Assembly: GCA_027306525.1 (NCBI GenBank)
Contig: DAHUZM010000122.1
Location: 1-48,535, forward strand
Direction of reading: 5' to 3'
DNA length: 48,535 nt
From: Acidimicrobiaceae bacterium
GTDB lineage: Bacteria > Actinomycetota > Acidimicrobiia > Acidimicrobiales > RAAP-2
A program made the position numbers and the translations under genes. This document shows, in pieces, positions 1 through 8,541 of this stretch (positions are counted from its first letter, which is position 1; every line of letters starts with the position of its first letter). A model generated the notes under the pieces. That model worked only from the letters and a program-made list of their open reading frames with translations, was not told where the DNA came from and made no database searches.

Positions 1-126
1 CCACATCGGCAGGGCGAACTCATCACTTCGCGAACTGACGGCAAGCGATAGACCGCTCCAATCAGGTCGATGTCCAGTCGCCACGTGGGCCATGGCATTG
101 TTCACCCCTCTTCCATTGCCGTCACG

Positions 127-132
127 TAGTTT
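127..132 (+). promoter_or_regulatory. Probable -10 box of a leaderless promoter
   Basis: TAGTTT fits the actinobacterial TANNNT -10 consensus. Exactly six bases separate it from the ATG at 139, so transcription would start at or next to the start codon. No Shine-Dalgarno sequence is present, and no clear -35 is visible. Inference from pattern and spacing only. Confidence 0.5.
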
Positions 133-138
133 CCTGGC

Positions 139-1152
139 ATGAAGACCCTCGCTGCACGATCAGCTCGGATGACCGCCGTTGCCTTGATTGCGTCGGTAGT
201 CCTGGCGTCTTGCTCTTCACAGCCTGTCGCCCGATCTGGGAGCCGCAAGCCATCGCCCAGCGCACCGTCGTCAAGCTCTTCGAGCACCACGACCTCGTCC
301 TCAAGCTTTTCATCGATCGATCCCGCTGCAATACCGGTCGGAGACGGCCACGTCTCCACCACGCCCGAGGTTGGCTACGTCGACTCCTGTCGAACGCAAT
401 TCAGCGGAAGGTCGGTGACCGGTCCTTGGATCGACAGCGCGACGGGTACCTGGGACTCCCTCACGAAGCCGACCTCGGCGGGCTCGGTCTCATGGTCGAA
501 CGCCTCCTACAGCGTCACCACCTCGGGGAACACCAGGATCATCGCTACCAACGACCTTCCGGTCAATCATCCGACGGGCGTGTTCCCGATCGCCTCCACG
601 GATCCCGCCTATCAGTTCGATCACAACCCGAACTCGATCGAGCCACACCCCACAACGATCGACCTCCCGCTCGACCCGACGACTTCGGCGACGCCCGATT
701 GCTTGCAGCTGGGCGCCATCGGGGTCCTCGATGACGGCGTCTTTCTCTTCGACGCACTCGATGCTGCAGGGCATGACGCCGGGGCACATGAAATCCTCGA
801 CCAGTGGGGCGAGCACCCCCAACAGAACGACATCCTTCATCACCACTTCGTTCCGAGCTTCATCCTCGACCAAGGCAGTCACGCCCCCAACGCGTCGACT
901 CTTGTCGGGTATGCCGCCGACGGCTACGGGATCTATGCCGAATACGACTCGGGCGGGCATCTCCTGACGAATGCAGATTTGGACGCCTGCCATGGACGGA
1001 CATCGAAGGTGATGTGGAACGGATCGCTCCAAGACGTCTACCACTACGACGTCACCCTTGAGTACCCATACACGCTCGGCTGCTACCACGGCACCCCCGA
1101 CGCCTCATTCACGTCCCCGCAGGCGGGTGGGGCGCCCGGAGGGGCAGGCTGA
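139..1152 (+). CDS. YHYH-domain lipoprotein
   Basis: A 337-residue exported protein. A short basic N-terminus and hydrophobic stretch (about residues 11-24) end in the lipobox LASC with Cys25, so it should be a lipoprotein anchored outside the membrane. Residues 30-58 are a Ser/Thr/Pro-rich low-complexity linker. The C-terminal half has the YHYH family signature (VYHYDVTLEYPYTLGCYHG near residues 303-321) and several HHH/His-rich segments (around residue 233), which suggests metal binding, though family function is unknown. The start follows a TAGTTT -10 with six bases and no SD, so a leaderless message is likely. It stands alone. Family assignment is fairly sure; role is not known. Confidence 0.75.
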   Translation: MKTLAARSARMTAVALIASVVLASCSSQPVARSGSRKPSPSAPSSSSSSTTTSSSSFSSIDPAAIPVGDGHVSTTPEVGYVDSCRTQFSGRSVTGPWIDSATGTWDSLTKPTSAGSVSWSNASYSVTTSGNTRIIATNDLPVNHPTGVFPIASTDPAYQFDHNPNSIEPHPTTIDLPLDPTTSATPDCLQLGAIGVLDDGVFLFDALDAAGHDAGAHEILDQWGEHPQQNDILHHHFVPSFILDQGSHAPNASTLVGYAADGYGIYAEYDSGGHLLTNADLDACHGRTSKVMWNGSLQDVYHYDVTLEYPYTLGCYHGTPDASFTSPQAGGAPGGAG

Positions 1153-1324
1153 GCCATCCGCTCGGGGGGGTTCCCCAACTCGCGGCCACCGACCGCAACT
1201 GTCGGAGCCATCGGGCCATCCCGAGCGCAGTCCGGGCCCTCGCGATCTCCGACCGCCGTCTCTCGGTGGCGCGAGAGCGCCGAGAACCATCCAATCCGCT
1301 CGGTGCGCGCGTCGGCGTGCCGTG

Positions 1325-1353
1325 CGGTGGTGGTGGCGGCGGTGGCGGTGGTG
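1325..1353 (+). repeat. GGY triplet-rich simple repeat
   Basis: A run of ggt/ggc triplets just upstream of the ArsR gene. Read in the ArsR frame it would add a run of nine glycines to the protein, one argument that translation starts further downstream at 1380. Confidence 0.6.
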
Positions 1354-1358
1354 ACCGC

Positions 1359-1374
1359 GTAAGTGCTAGCTTAC
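1359..1374 (+). promoter_or_regulatory. Inverted repeat over the ArsR promoter (candidate operator)
   Basis: GTAAG (1359-1363) and CTTAC (1370-1374) form an inverted repeat with a 6-base spacer. The -10-like TAGCTT (1367-1372) sits inside it, seven bases before the GTG at 1380. CTTACC recurs at 1387-1392. A repressor bound here would block the promoter, as expected for an autoregulated ArsR protein. Inference; binding not shown. Confidence 0.4.
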
Positions 1375-1379
1375 CGTTA

Positions 1380-1700
1380 GTGAGGACTTACCAACCCTCG
1401 GCCCTGTTGGCGTTGGGCGATCCCACGCGTCTCACCATCTTGGAACGACTGGCGGATCGGCCGCTCGCGGTGGTCGACCTCGCACGTGCGCTTCCCGTGA
1501 GCCGTCCCGCAGTGTCGCAACATCTCCGCGTGCTGAAGGAAGCCGGGCTCGTCGTCGACCAGCCAATGGGCAACCGGCGGGTCTACCGGGCAGACCCCGA
1601 TGGCCTGGCAGCGGTGCGCGATCAGCTCGACGCGTTCTGGGGCAAAGCCCTCGCAACGTTCAAATCCACTGCCGAACAAACCATCGTGGAGGACCGATGA
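1380..1700 (+). CDS. ArsR-family winged-helix regulator
   Basis: A 106-residue regulator if started at GTG 1380. An upstream start at 1266 is open but would add a poly-glycine tract unlike the family. The protein is one helix-turn-helix domain: the LGDPTRLTILERL segment, then recognition helix SRPAVSQHLRVLKEAGLV, then the wing (RRVYRADPDGL). No metal-binding cysteine motif is present, so it is unlikely to sense arsenic or cadmium. The stop overlaps the start of the SRPBCC gene (ATGA at 1697-1700), a common actinobacterial pairing in which the regulator controls its partner. A leaderless start and an overlapping inverted repeat suggest autoregulation. Confidence 0.85.
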   Translation: MRTYQPSALLALGDPTRLTILERLADRPLAVVDLARALPVSRPAVSQHLRVLKEAGLVVDQPMGNRRVYRADPDGLAAVRDQLDAFWGKALATFKSTAEQTIVEDR

Positions 1701-2188
1701 GTCAGATGAACCCAGAGCCACCCGTCACCAGCGTCAGACATGCCGTCGTTGTCGACGCGCCGATCGAGAAGGCTTTCAAGGTCTTCACCGAGGACTTCGG
1801 CCAATTCAAACCCCCCGAACACAACATGCTCCAGGTCCAGATTGCCGAGACCGTGTTCGACACCCATGTCGGCGGCTACGTCTATGACCGTGGCGTCGAC
1901 GGGAGCGAGTGCCGATGGGGTCGCGTCCTGGTTTATGAGCCTCCGCACCGAGTCGTCATCAGCTGGGACATCAGTCCGTACTGGCAGATCGAAACCGGTC
2001 TCAACAAGACGAGCGAGGTCGAGGTGCGGTTCACACCCGAAGGCGCCACAAGCACGAGAGTGGAGCTCGAGCACCGCAATCTTGAGCGCCACGGCGACGG
2101 CTGGGAGGGCATCCGGCAGGGCGTCGAGGGGGAGTCGGGTTGGCCTCTCTACCTCCACCGATACATGGGTCTCTTTAGGACTGCCTGA
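1697..2188 (+). CDS. SRPBCC (AHSA1-like) domain protein
   Basis: 163 residues. The fold is suggested by the N-terminal pattern VRHAVVVDAPIEKAFKVFTE, a mid-region strand and WG motif (RWGRVLVYEPPHRVVISWD), and a C-terminal helix with the GWEGIRQGVEGESGW pattern of AHSA1/START-type proteins. These bind a hydrophobic ligand; the ligand here is unknown. It overlaps the preceding ArsR gene by four bases, so the two are translationally coupled and probably one stress-response unit. No signal peptide. Confidence 0.8.
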   Translation: MSQMNPEPPVTSVRHAVVVDAPIEKAFKVFTEDFGQFKPPEHNMLQVQIAETVFDTHVGGYVYDRGVDGSECRWGRVLVYEPPHRVVISWDISPYWQIETGLNKTSEVEVRFTPEGATSTRVELEHRNLERHGDGWEGIRQGVEGESGWPLYLHRYMGLFRTA

Positions 2189-2411
2189 TGACGTTGGCTG
2201 CGAGAACGGGCGCAACACAGCCCTTCCCACCACGAGACAATGCTCCTGGACATCGGTGACCGCAGAGACACCCAATCGCTTGCGATTTGCCGGGCGCACG
2301 GAGCTGGGCGTGCCAAGACTCGGCGCTCGAAGCGCCACGACCGAGGCCACTGCGTGGCACCGGGAGTGCCTACACTTCTCACGTGCCAACCCATCGACAC
2401 CATCGCGATGT

Positions 2412-3194
2412 GTGGCTGTCTTGAGCGCACTCACCGTGCATCGTGAGGATCTCGTGTGGTGGCTCACACTCGATCGGCCCGAGAAACTCAATGCCTTGAA
2501 CGAGGATGTCCGCACGGCACTCGATGTCGTTATCGGCGAGTTGGCACAGTCGCCAAGCGTGCGCGTCGTGGTGTTGCGTGGTGCGGGTCGCTCCTTCAGT
2601 GCCGGAGCCGATATCAGCGGATGGGGCGCAGTGGCCGACACCGAATGGGCGGTGCGCCGTCACCGAAGTGGCGCGTGGCAACGCACGCTCGACGCATTTG
2701 AGGCCCTTCCCCAGGTCACAGTGGGAAGCCTCCATGGCCACTGCATCGGCGGCGCCGCGCTCCTTGCTGTCAGCTGTGATCTGCGCGTCGGCGACACGAG
2801 CCTCCAAGTGCGCATCCCCGAGTTGGCCCTTGGCATTCCGCTGACCTGGGCCGGGGTGCCGCGATTGGCTCGCGAGATCGGCCTCCCGTTGGCCAGAGAC
2901 CTGGTCATGACCGGTCGTGTCTTAGATGCGGACGCCTCCCTTGCGTGCGGATTCGTGCAACGGCTCGCCCCAGTCAATGGTCTTGCCGAGCTCACAGCCG
3001 GGGTGGTCCGCGAGCTGCTGGCGATGCCCCCCGGACCCCTGGTCCTGACGAAGGGGTTGACCTCAGCTCTCGGTCGCCGAGAGACGCTCGTCGCGGGGTG
3101 GGCGGACGCCGATCTCTTGCTGTGGTCTCGAAGCGAGCAGGAGTCTCGGGCCGCGCTTACCAAGTACCTGGCCAACCGGGACGAGAACCGATAG
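2412..3194 (+). CDS. Enoyl-CoA hydratase/isomerase family protein
   Basis: The GTG at 2412 gives 260 residues, the usual crotonase length. TTG 2421 and GTG 2436 are alternatives; there is no clear SD. Crotonase features are visible: LTLDRPEKLNALN near the N-terminus, the oxyanion-hole segment GRSFSAGADISGWG, and GHCIGGAALLAVSCDLRV with the second oxyanion glycines. The PELALGIPLTWAGVPRL segment follows the family pattern, with a Glu at the first catalytic region. It probably hydrates or isomerises an acyl-CoA in beta-oxidation or aromatic degradation. It stands alone; the substrate cannot be read from the sequence. Confidence 0.85.
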   Translation: MAVLSALTVHREDLVWWLTLDRPEKLNALNEDVRTALDVVIGELAQSPSVRVVVLRGAGRSFSAGADISGWGAVADTEWAVRRHRSGAWQRTLDAFEALPQVTVGSLHGHCIGGAALLAVSCDLRVGDTSLQVRIPELALGIPLTWAGVPRLAREIGLPLARDLVMTGRVLDADASLACGFVQRLAPVNGLAELTAGVVRELLAMPPGPLVLTKGLTSALGRRETLVAGWADADLLLWSRSEQESRAALTKYLANRDENR

Positions 3195-3353
3195 ACCGGG
3201 TCGAGGCGTACGTGGCGAGGCCTGACAGCCAGCCGAGCCCCTGACGGAAGGGTCACTTGAGCGGCCATAAGGATTCCGTAGAAGGTCATCACAACACGAC
3301 GACTACCGGCATGCTCCAACATGTCGGACACTTGACGCGGGAAGGGAACGCCC

Positions 3354-4430
3354 GTGTCTGCTGTGAACGAGCATGTCGCGAATTGGGCTGGGGCGTCAGC
3401 GCCCGGGTTGATCTTCCGGGTGTCCGAACGGATCTTCAGGCTCCTCCCCGGGGTGAGCCTCACCGCAGCGGTCGCGGCCACCGCCACGTTGCTTGGAGGC
3501 TTCATCCCCGTCGTGGGTGCCCCGGTGATTGCGATCCTTTTTGGCATCGCGATCTCCCTGATGAGACGGCCTTCGAGTCGGCTCACGCCGGGAATCGCCT
3601 TCACCTCCAAGAAGTTGTTGCAAACCTCGATCGTATTGCTCGGTTTCGGGCTGTCGCTCGGCCAGGTGCTGACAACCGGAGCGCAGTCGTTGCCGGTCCT
3701 TTTGGGCAGCCTGGCCGGTTCTCTCGGAATGGCTTGGTTCGCCGGTCGGCTCCTCGGACTACCGAACGATTTGCGAACCTTGATCGGTGTTGGAACCGCG
3801 ATCTGCGGTGCATCGGCCATTGCAGCGACTGATGCCGTCATCGACGCCGATGAAGCCGACGTCAGCTATGCGATTGCGACGATCTTCACCTTCAATGTGG
3901 TCGCTGTGCTGCTCTACCCAAGCCTTGGACATGCATTCGGCTTCTCCCAGCACGCATTCGGTCTGTGGGCCGGCACGGCCATCAACGACCTCTCTTCGGT
4001 GGTGGCCGCGTCGACGACCTATGGGCATACGGCCGCCGCTTATGGGGTGATCGTCAAGCTCACCCGCACCCTCGCCATCATCCCCATCGCGCTCTTCCTG
4101 GCCGGCCGGCGAGGGAGGTGCCGCACGGGAGCACCGGGCGCGGCATCGGCCAAGCGAGGCGATTTCCGACACATCCTGCCGCTCTTCATCGTCGTGTTCG
4201 TGCTCGCCGTCGCCCTCAATACGATTGGCCTCGTCCCCGCGGGCTTGCACCATCCCCTGTCGGATGTCTCGTTGTGGATGATCACCGCCGCTCTCGGTGC
4301 CATCGGTCTCTCGACGGACATCGGGCATATTCGCCGGGCCGGACTGCGGCCACTGGCACTCGGTGCGATCCTCTGGCTGACGGTCGGACTGGTCAGTCTG
4401 GGCCTCCAAGCCATGACCGGAACCATCTGA
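3354..4430 (+). CDS. yeiH: YeiH/UPF0324-family membrane protein (putative sulfate exporter)
   Basis: 358 residues with about ten hydrophobic membrane segments. The family signature GVGTAICGASAIAATDAVI and the second half-motif AGTAINDLSSVVAAS are present, as in UPF0324 proteins annotated as putative sulfate exporters. GTG 3354 is chosen because GAAGGG lies about seven bases upstream. A LysR regulator follows 130 bp downstream on the same strand; YeiH genes often sit beside LysR regulators. The true substrate is not established for the family. Given the sulfur operon 20 kb away, a role in sulfur-compound export is possible but inferred. Confidence 0.85.
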   Translation: MSAVNEHVANWAGASAPGLIFRVSERIFRLLPGVSLTAAVAATATLLGGFIPVVGAPVIAILFGIAISLMRRPSSRLTPGIAFTSKKLLQTSIVLLGFGLSLGQVLTTGAQSLPVLLGSLAGSLGMAWFAGRLLGLPNDLRTLIGVGTAICGASAIAATDAVIDADEADVSYAIATIFTFNVVAVLLYPSLGHAFGFSQHAFGLWAGTAINDLSSVVAASTTYGHTAAAYGVIVKLTRTLAIIPIALFLAGRRGRCRTGAPGAASAKRGDFRHILPLFIVVFVLAVALNTIGLVPAGLHHPLSDVSLWMITAALGAIGLSTDIGHIRRAGLRPLALGAILWLTVGLVSLGLQAMTGTI

Positions 4431-4548
4431 CCGAGACCCAAGGGAGACCCCGCAAGGCATCGTGACGGCGAAGCGATTGTCCAAGCTCGACCAGATCCCA
4501 CCGGAGAAACGGCTCGAGGACCCGAGATCGACCTCACGTCGTCGGCTC

Positions 4549-4554
4549 TAATTT
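4549..4554 (+). promoter_or_regulatory. Probable -10 box of a leaderless promoter
   Basis: TAATTT, then six bases, then the LysR ATG at 4561. No SD is present. The element lies in the short spacer after the YeiH gene, so the regulator appears to have its own promoter. Confidence 0.5.
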
Positions 4555-4560
4555 GTACTT

Positions 4561-5487
4561 ATGCCGCTTGCCGAGCCCCACCCCGATCTCGTTTCACTCG
4601 ACCTCCTGGTCAGCGTGGGCGAACTCGGATCGATCAGCGCCGCCGCGGCCGCTCACGGCATCACCCAGCCGGCGGCGAGCATGCGGCTGCGCGCACTTGA
4701 GCGACTGCTCCAGATCCCGTTGCTCGAGCGATCGACAAGGGGAGCCCGCCTCACCCCCGGCGGAATGGCGACCGCCGGGTGGGCGGCGGCAGTCCTCGGC
4801 GAAATGCGAACGCTGCTGTCCGGTACTGCGGCGTTGCGAGCCGACCGCCATTCCCACCTTCGGCTCGCGGCAAGCCTCACGGTCGCCGAATATCTCGTGC
4901 CACGCTGGCTTCATTTGCTCGCCGCCGAGGCACCGAATTTCACCGTGTCCCTGCAAATGGACAACACCACCCACGTGGGCGATCTGGTGGCGAGGGGACA
5001 GGTGGACCTCGGCTTCATCGAGGGTGCCCGCCCGCCAGGGCACCTGCGGTCCAAGGGGCTCCTCGCCGACGAGCTCGTCATCGCGGTGGCGGCGACCCAC
5101 CCCTGGAGCAGGCGGCGGCGACCCATCGGGGCCCACGAGCTGGCGAGCACCCCCTTGATCCTTCGCGAACCGGGCTCTGGCACCCGCAAGGTGCTCACGG
5201 ACGCTCTCGAAGCGCGTGGTCTCGGCGTGACGACAGCGATGGAGCTCGGCTCCACAACTGCGATCAAGGCCGCTGCCATGGCTGGAACCGCGCCGACCGT
5301 CGTCTCAGCCCTTGCCGTCCGAGCGGAGCTGCGGACCGGACAGCTCGTGGCCGTCAGCTGCGAAGATCTTCAGCTCGAGCGAACCATCCGCGCGATCTGG
5401 GCGCCGGGTCGTCCGCCCGCTGGGCCTGCGGCGCGTCTGCTCGTGATCGCTGCACGACCCGAGGGCGTCAACTCATCCCCCGCATGA
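4561..5487 (+). CDS. LysR-family transcriptional regulator
   Basis: 308 residues, typical LysR length. The N-terminal winged helix (about 10-70) shows the family pattern LISAAAAAHGITQPAAS, then LRALERLLQIPLLERSTRG and LTPGG. The effector-binding domain runs from about 95 to 295, with PLILREPGSGTRKVL matching the co-inducer pocket region of CysB/CbbR-like proteins. It lies just downstream of the YeiH exporter on the same strand and most likely controls it, by analogy with other LysR-yeiH pairs. It is probably translated from a leaderless message (TAATTT six bases before the ATG). Confidence 0.9.
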   Translation: MPLAEPHPDLVSLDLLVSVGELGSISAAAAAHGITQPAASMRLRALERLLQIPLLERSTRGARLTPGGMATAGWAAAVLGEMRTLLSGTAALRADRHSHLRLAASLTVAEYLVPRWLHLLAAEAPNFTVSLQMDNTTHVGDLVARGQVDLGFIEGARPPGHLRSKGLLADELVIAVAATHPWSRRRRPIGAHELASTPLILREPGSGTRKVLTDALEARGLGVTTAMELGSTTAIKAAAMAGTAPTVVSALAVRAELRTGQLVAVSCEDLQLERTIRAIWAPGRPPAGPAARLLVIAARPEGVNSSPA

Positions 5488-6382
5488 TCTTCGACACAGC
5501 GGCGAGCACGACGTGGAGATTTGGGCTTCGCAATCGGGTGGGGGCATCCTCATCGGAGCGATCCGGAGCCAATCTGGCCGACTGACATGGGACGATGACA
5601 GGCAGGTTCATTGCGTCGGCTGCGGGGCCGCAGTACCCGGCATCACCGGCCTGGCCCACGCCTACGTACCCTCGTCGCGCGGTTGTTGGCATCGTTCAGG
5701 CTCCGGTCGACTGCTTCGCCGTCGAACACGAACCTCGCGACACAACCGGCAGTCCGTGCGCTCCATCTGATGCGCCTGCATACCGGCGTGGGGCGATGCG
5801 CGGACGAACGCGGCGCGCCAGCATCGGCCGAACGATGCTCGGTGACCCTCCGACCTTCAAGCCCACCCCGAGAGCCCACAGGACCACCGTCGGCGTACTG
5901 CCGACTTCCCGCGAGCGCAGCGGTCCGGGGCCATCTGGCGCAGAGCGGCATCGACCTCGGTCACCTGGTCGACCCACCGTGGTCGATTCTGGCACCTTGG
6001 ATCGTCGATGACCTCCGGGACAGAGTGCACGAGAAACGGTTTGCGAGCGAACCGGCACTGAACGCGATGCGGAGCATGGGCGCAAGCACGAAGAGTCCAA
6101 GGGCCCTGTCGAAATTGGCTTGGAACGATGATCCTTGATCCACGTGGCGTTCGATCGCGACGAGGTAGGCATTGCTGCGTCGTACCCAGCGCTGGGAGGC
6201 CGCCTCTCGGCTTCTCGCGTCTTGAGATTGTCGATGCGCCCGGGGTGTGACCCCGTTCCAGAACCACGGCAGGAGCCTGACGAGCGCGATTCCCTCTCCC
6301 CTGCTGGCGTCTCGCAGCATGCGGGTCATCAAACCGGTCAGGCCAGCCCCGCTCCATCCCACTGCAGTGAACCCTGAGTGCG
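5488..6382. other. 895-bp stretch without a recognisable gene
   Basis: Several open frames exist on both strands (for example 5961-6362 minus and 5611-6138 plus), but none shows a known motif, a good SD, or a convincing start. Their composition looks like out-of-frame GC-rich DNA. It may be a decayed gene or a long intergenic region. Nothing supportable was found in it. Confidence 0.5.
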
Positions 6383-7396
6383 ATGAGCACCCTGATCGCT
6401 CTCAACCTGTGGAGTCCGCATCACGGCCTGTCAGTCGGCATGGTGATTGTGACCGCGTTCGTCCTTGGGCTCGTACATGGCGTGACGCCCGATGAGCACA
6501 CCTGGCCGATCACGTTCTCCTATGCGCTTGGTTCGTTCTCGGCGCGCAAGGGAATGCGATCGGCGGTTGCGTTCTCTCTCTCATTCACGCTCCAACGGGC
6601 ACTCTTGTCAGAGGCGGCGTACGTCGGACTCATTCACGTCGCCGACAACGCCACCTATAACGCAGCGATCTATGTCGTCGTCGGGGCCGTGATGGCAGCA
6701 GCCGCCTTCTACGTGCTGCGCCTCCGATGCGCGCTCCATCTGCACCTCTGGCCACCCAGCATTGGGCGTTGCCACCGCCCCAGCCACGCCGAGACGGCCG
6801 AGTGGTCCGGGCGCACCCCACCACCGGCGATGGCGGCCGTGCATGGCTTCGTCGCAGGATGGGGGCTCGGAGCGTTCGCACTGATCATGGCCACCGTCTT
6901 GGCACCCGCCATGCCCTCCGCAACCCTTGGCTGGGTTCCGGGTGCTGCCTTCGGTCTCGGCACGACGGCTGTGCTTGCCGGCGCCGGTGCGGTCATCGGC
7001 TCGCTCATTCGGCACCAACGCCTTCCCGCTGAGCTTGCGCAACGCGTTGCCCAGGAGGGAGCCGGATGGACGTTGCTCGCCGGCGGTGTGCTCTTCATCG
7101 GCGCTGGGATTGCCGGGCTTGCAATCCCTGACGTGATGACGTCGGGGATCCCTACGGGCATCCACGTCCACAACCTTGACAAGCTCGGCATAGGGACTCT
7201 CTTGGTGTTCTTTGTGATCATCGTCGCCGTGGTCACGATCACCCACACGGTGCGCGAATTCCGTCGCTTGGCGCCCTCTCGAGGGCCGGCTTCGGGTTTA
7301 CCCGGAGCTGAGACTGATTCCTCCCGAATGCAGCTCGATCAGAGGCGCGGTCCGGCCGAACCAAGAGATCGCGGCGCATCGGCGAACGAGCCATAG
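6383..7396 (+). CDS. NicO/RcnA-like polytopic membrane protein (putative metal transporter)
   Basis: 337 residues with about seven membrane segments. The first helix carries HGVTPDEHTWP (His32, Asp37, His39), which resembles the H-X4-DH metal motif of NicO/RcnA nickel-cobalt transporters but is not identical. A His-rich loop (LHLHLWPPSIGRCH, about residues 118-131) lies between helices, as in metal exporters. The C-terminal 50 residues are polar and low in complexity. ATG 6383 has no clear SD; Met20 is an alternative start. No neighbour supports a substrate. The family assignment is tentative; related proteins are also labelled sulfite exporter or UreH-like. Confidence 0.55.
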   Translation: MSTLIALNLWSPHHGLSVGMVIVTAFVLGLVHGVTPDEHTWPITFSYALGSFSARKGMRSAVAFSLSFTLQRALLSEAAYVGLIHVADNATYNAAIYVVVGAVMAAAAFYVLRLRCALHLHLWPPSIGRCHRPSHAETAEWSGRTPPPAMAAVHGFVAGWGLGAFALIMATVLAPAMPSATLGWVPGAAFGLGTTAVLAGAGAVIGSLIRHQRLPAELAQRVAQEGAGWTLLAGGVLFIGAGIAGLAIPDVMTSGIPTGIHVHNLDKLGIGTLLVFFVIIVAVVTITHTVREFRRLAPSRGPASGLPGAETDSSRMQLDQRRGPAEPRDRGASANEP

Positions 7397-7496
7397 CGCT
7401 GGCCACCGGAGACGCTGTCCGTCGGCGGACCGGCTCAACGACCTCCTGGCGACGCGCTATCGAAGGTTTGACGACGCAGCAATACGCGGGAACGGA

Positions 7497-8168
7497 TCAC
7501 GCTTCGCGATCGTATTCACGAGCCAATTTCCGGTCACCGAGGCTGCTCTCACCCCAAGGAAAGCCTCGGAGCCGGTCGAAGGCGCTGTGGACCCGGACGG
7601 CAAAGGGCAGCCGGTCGTACCAACGCGGGCGGTCAGGGTGCGTTGGAGCATGCCGCCGAATGTAGTGGGCGCTGCGCAACTCATCCTTGTGCTCGCCCAG
7701 CTGTCGTCGAAGGTGCTCGATCGCCCCGGGGCCCGCCACGGGAGCATGGTCTTGGGCCAACCCAGCCCGCAGGTTATTCACGGCATTCACGAATTCCGGC
7801 GAGATAGCGAGGTTGATCGGCTGCACGCCGTGGCTCGAAGTGGCCATGCGATCGATTTCGGGCCTGACCGCTTCGTGGTGTCGGCGTAGCTCGCTTGCAG
7901 CGCGATGATGGCCAGCCAAGTCGAGAACCCGGGCCACGTCTTGTCCGGCTGCAAGCCAGACGGCGCTGTGCTCAAGTATCAGCTTCCCGAGCGTCCCGTG
8001 GTCCCACTTCGCCGTGACGGCGGCACCTCGGTCTTTGCCTTCGGGGTTGGTCACATCCCATTTGGCAAAGAGCTCACCCAGGAGCTCGGCCTCTTCCGCG
8101 AAAAGGTCGAGCGAATCGCCTTCTTGGCGCGTTCCGTGGTGCGTGAAATGGGGAAACTCCATTTGCAT
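7497..8168 (-). CDS. Hemerythrin-like (HHE) domain protein, hypothetical
   Basis: 223 residues from ATG 8168, chosen because AGAGGA lies four bases upstream; the longer frame to 8219 lacks one. The protein is soluble and helical. His and acidic residues are spaced as in HHE cation-binding proteins: FTHHG near the N-terminus, DHGTLGKLILEHSAVW, then ELRRHHEAVRPEIDRM, then QDHAPV and LGEHKDEL. Such proteins bind di-iron and sense or handle O2, NO or oxidants. The match is by pattern only. It overlaps the 3' end of the upstream gene, so the two may be cotranscribed. Confidence 0.5.
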   Translation of the reverse strand: MQMEFPHFTHHGTRQEGDSLDLFAEEAELLGELFAKWDVTNPEGKDRGAAVTAKWDHGTLGKLILEHSAVWLAAGQDVARVLDLAGHHRAASELRRHHEAVRPEIDRMATSSHGVQPINLAISPEFVNAVNNLRAGLAQDHAPVAGPGAIEHLRRQLGEHKDELRSAHYIRRHAPTHPDRPRWYDRLPFAVRVHSAFDRLRGFPWGESSLGDRKLAREYDREA

Positions 8169-8541
8169 CGTCCTCTCTGCGCTCTCGGTGCTCCTTGAAC
8201 GAACCCTTGCCGAGGTCATACGCGAGGCGACGCCATCTGGGTGAGGTTCTCGTTCCGCTTCGAACCGGGCGGCTTGTGAGCAATGTGCTGAATCCGAACA
8301 GAGTTGCGGTCCCCACTCCGAGGGCTGCCGCTCGGCGCCACTTCTCTCGGCGGATCGCGATAGAGGCCAGGCTCAGAGCGTGAAGGCCGTCGACGGCGGC
8401 ACCCAGGCGGTCGTGTCGCTCATCGATCAGTTGCCACGTTGCCTGTGCGAGGTGCCGCAAGCCGAGGCTGCGCACGATCAGCTTCTCCCGTGGGCCGTTG
8501 GGTGCATTGAGGAACCTGAGGAGTCGGGCCGGCAGGACCAA
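8074..8541 (-). CDS. Hypothetical protein with a membrane segment, start uncertain
   Basis: Not recognised by name. From TTG 8541 (preceded by GGGGGAT) it gives 155 residues. The segment LIVRSLGLRHLAQATWQL and one hydrophobic helix (AAALGVGTATLFGFSTLL, about residues 70-87) look like real coding sequence of a small actinobacterial membrane protein. The frame stays open upstream for about 100 bp with protein-like composition but holds no ATG/GTG/TTG before the stop, so the true N-terminus may be lost. The basic C-terminal tail overlaps the hemerythrin-like gene by about 95 bp, which is unusual and could reflect a frameshift. Confidence 0.4.
   Translation of the reverse strand: MVLPARLLRFLNAPNGPREKLIVRSLGLRHLAQATWQLIDERHDRLGAAVDGLHALSLASIAIRREKWRRAAALGVGTATLFGFSTLLTSRPVRSGTRTSPRWRRLAYDLGKGSFKEHRERREDDANGVSPFHAPRNAPRRRFARPFRGRGRAPG

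Noticed and set aside
1-138. Possible gene end at the left edge
   Set aside because: No motif or reliable frame could be seen in the first 138 bases.
1266-1379. N-terminal extension of the ArsR protein with nine glycines
   Set aside because: Encoded by a simple GGY repeat, with no SD, and unlike the family; a leaderless GTG at 1380 is better.
1622-3841. Long minus-strand frames (1622-2641 and 2660-3841)
   Set aside because: They are antisense to SRPBCC, crotonase and YeiH genes that have proper motifs; low-complexity basic products.
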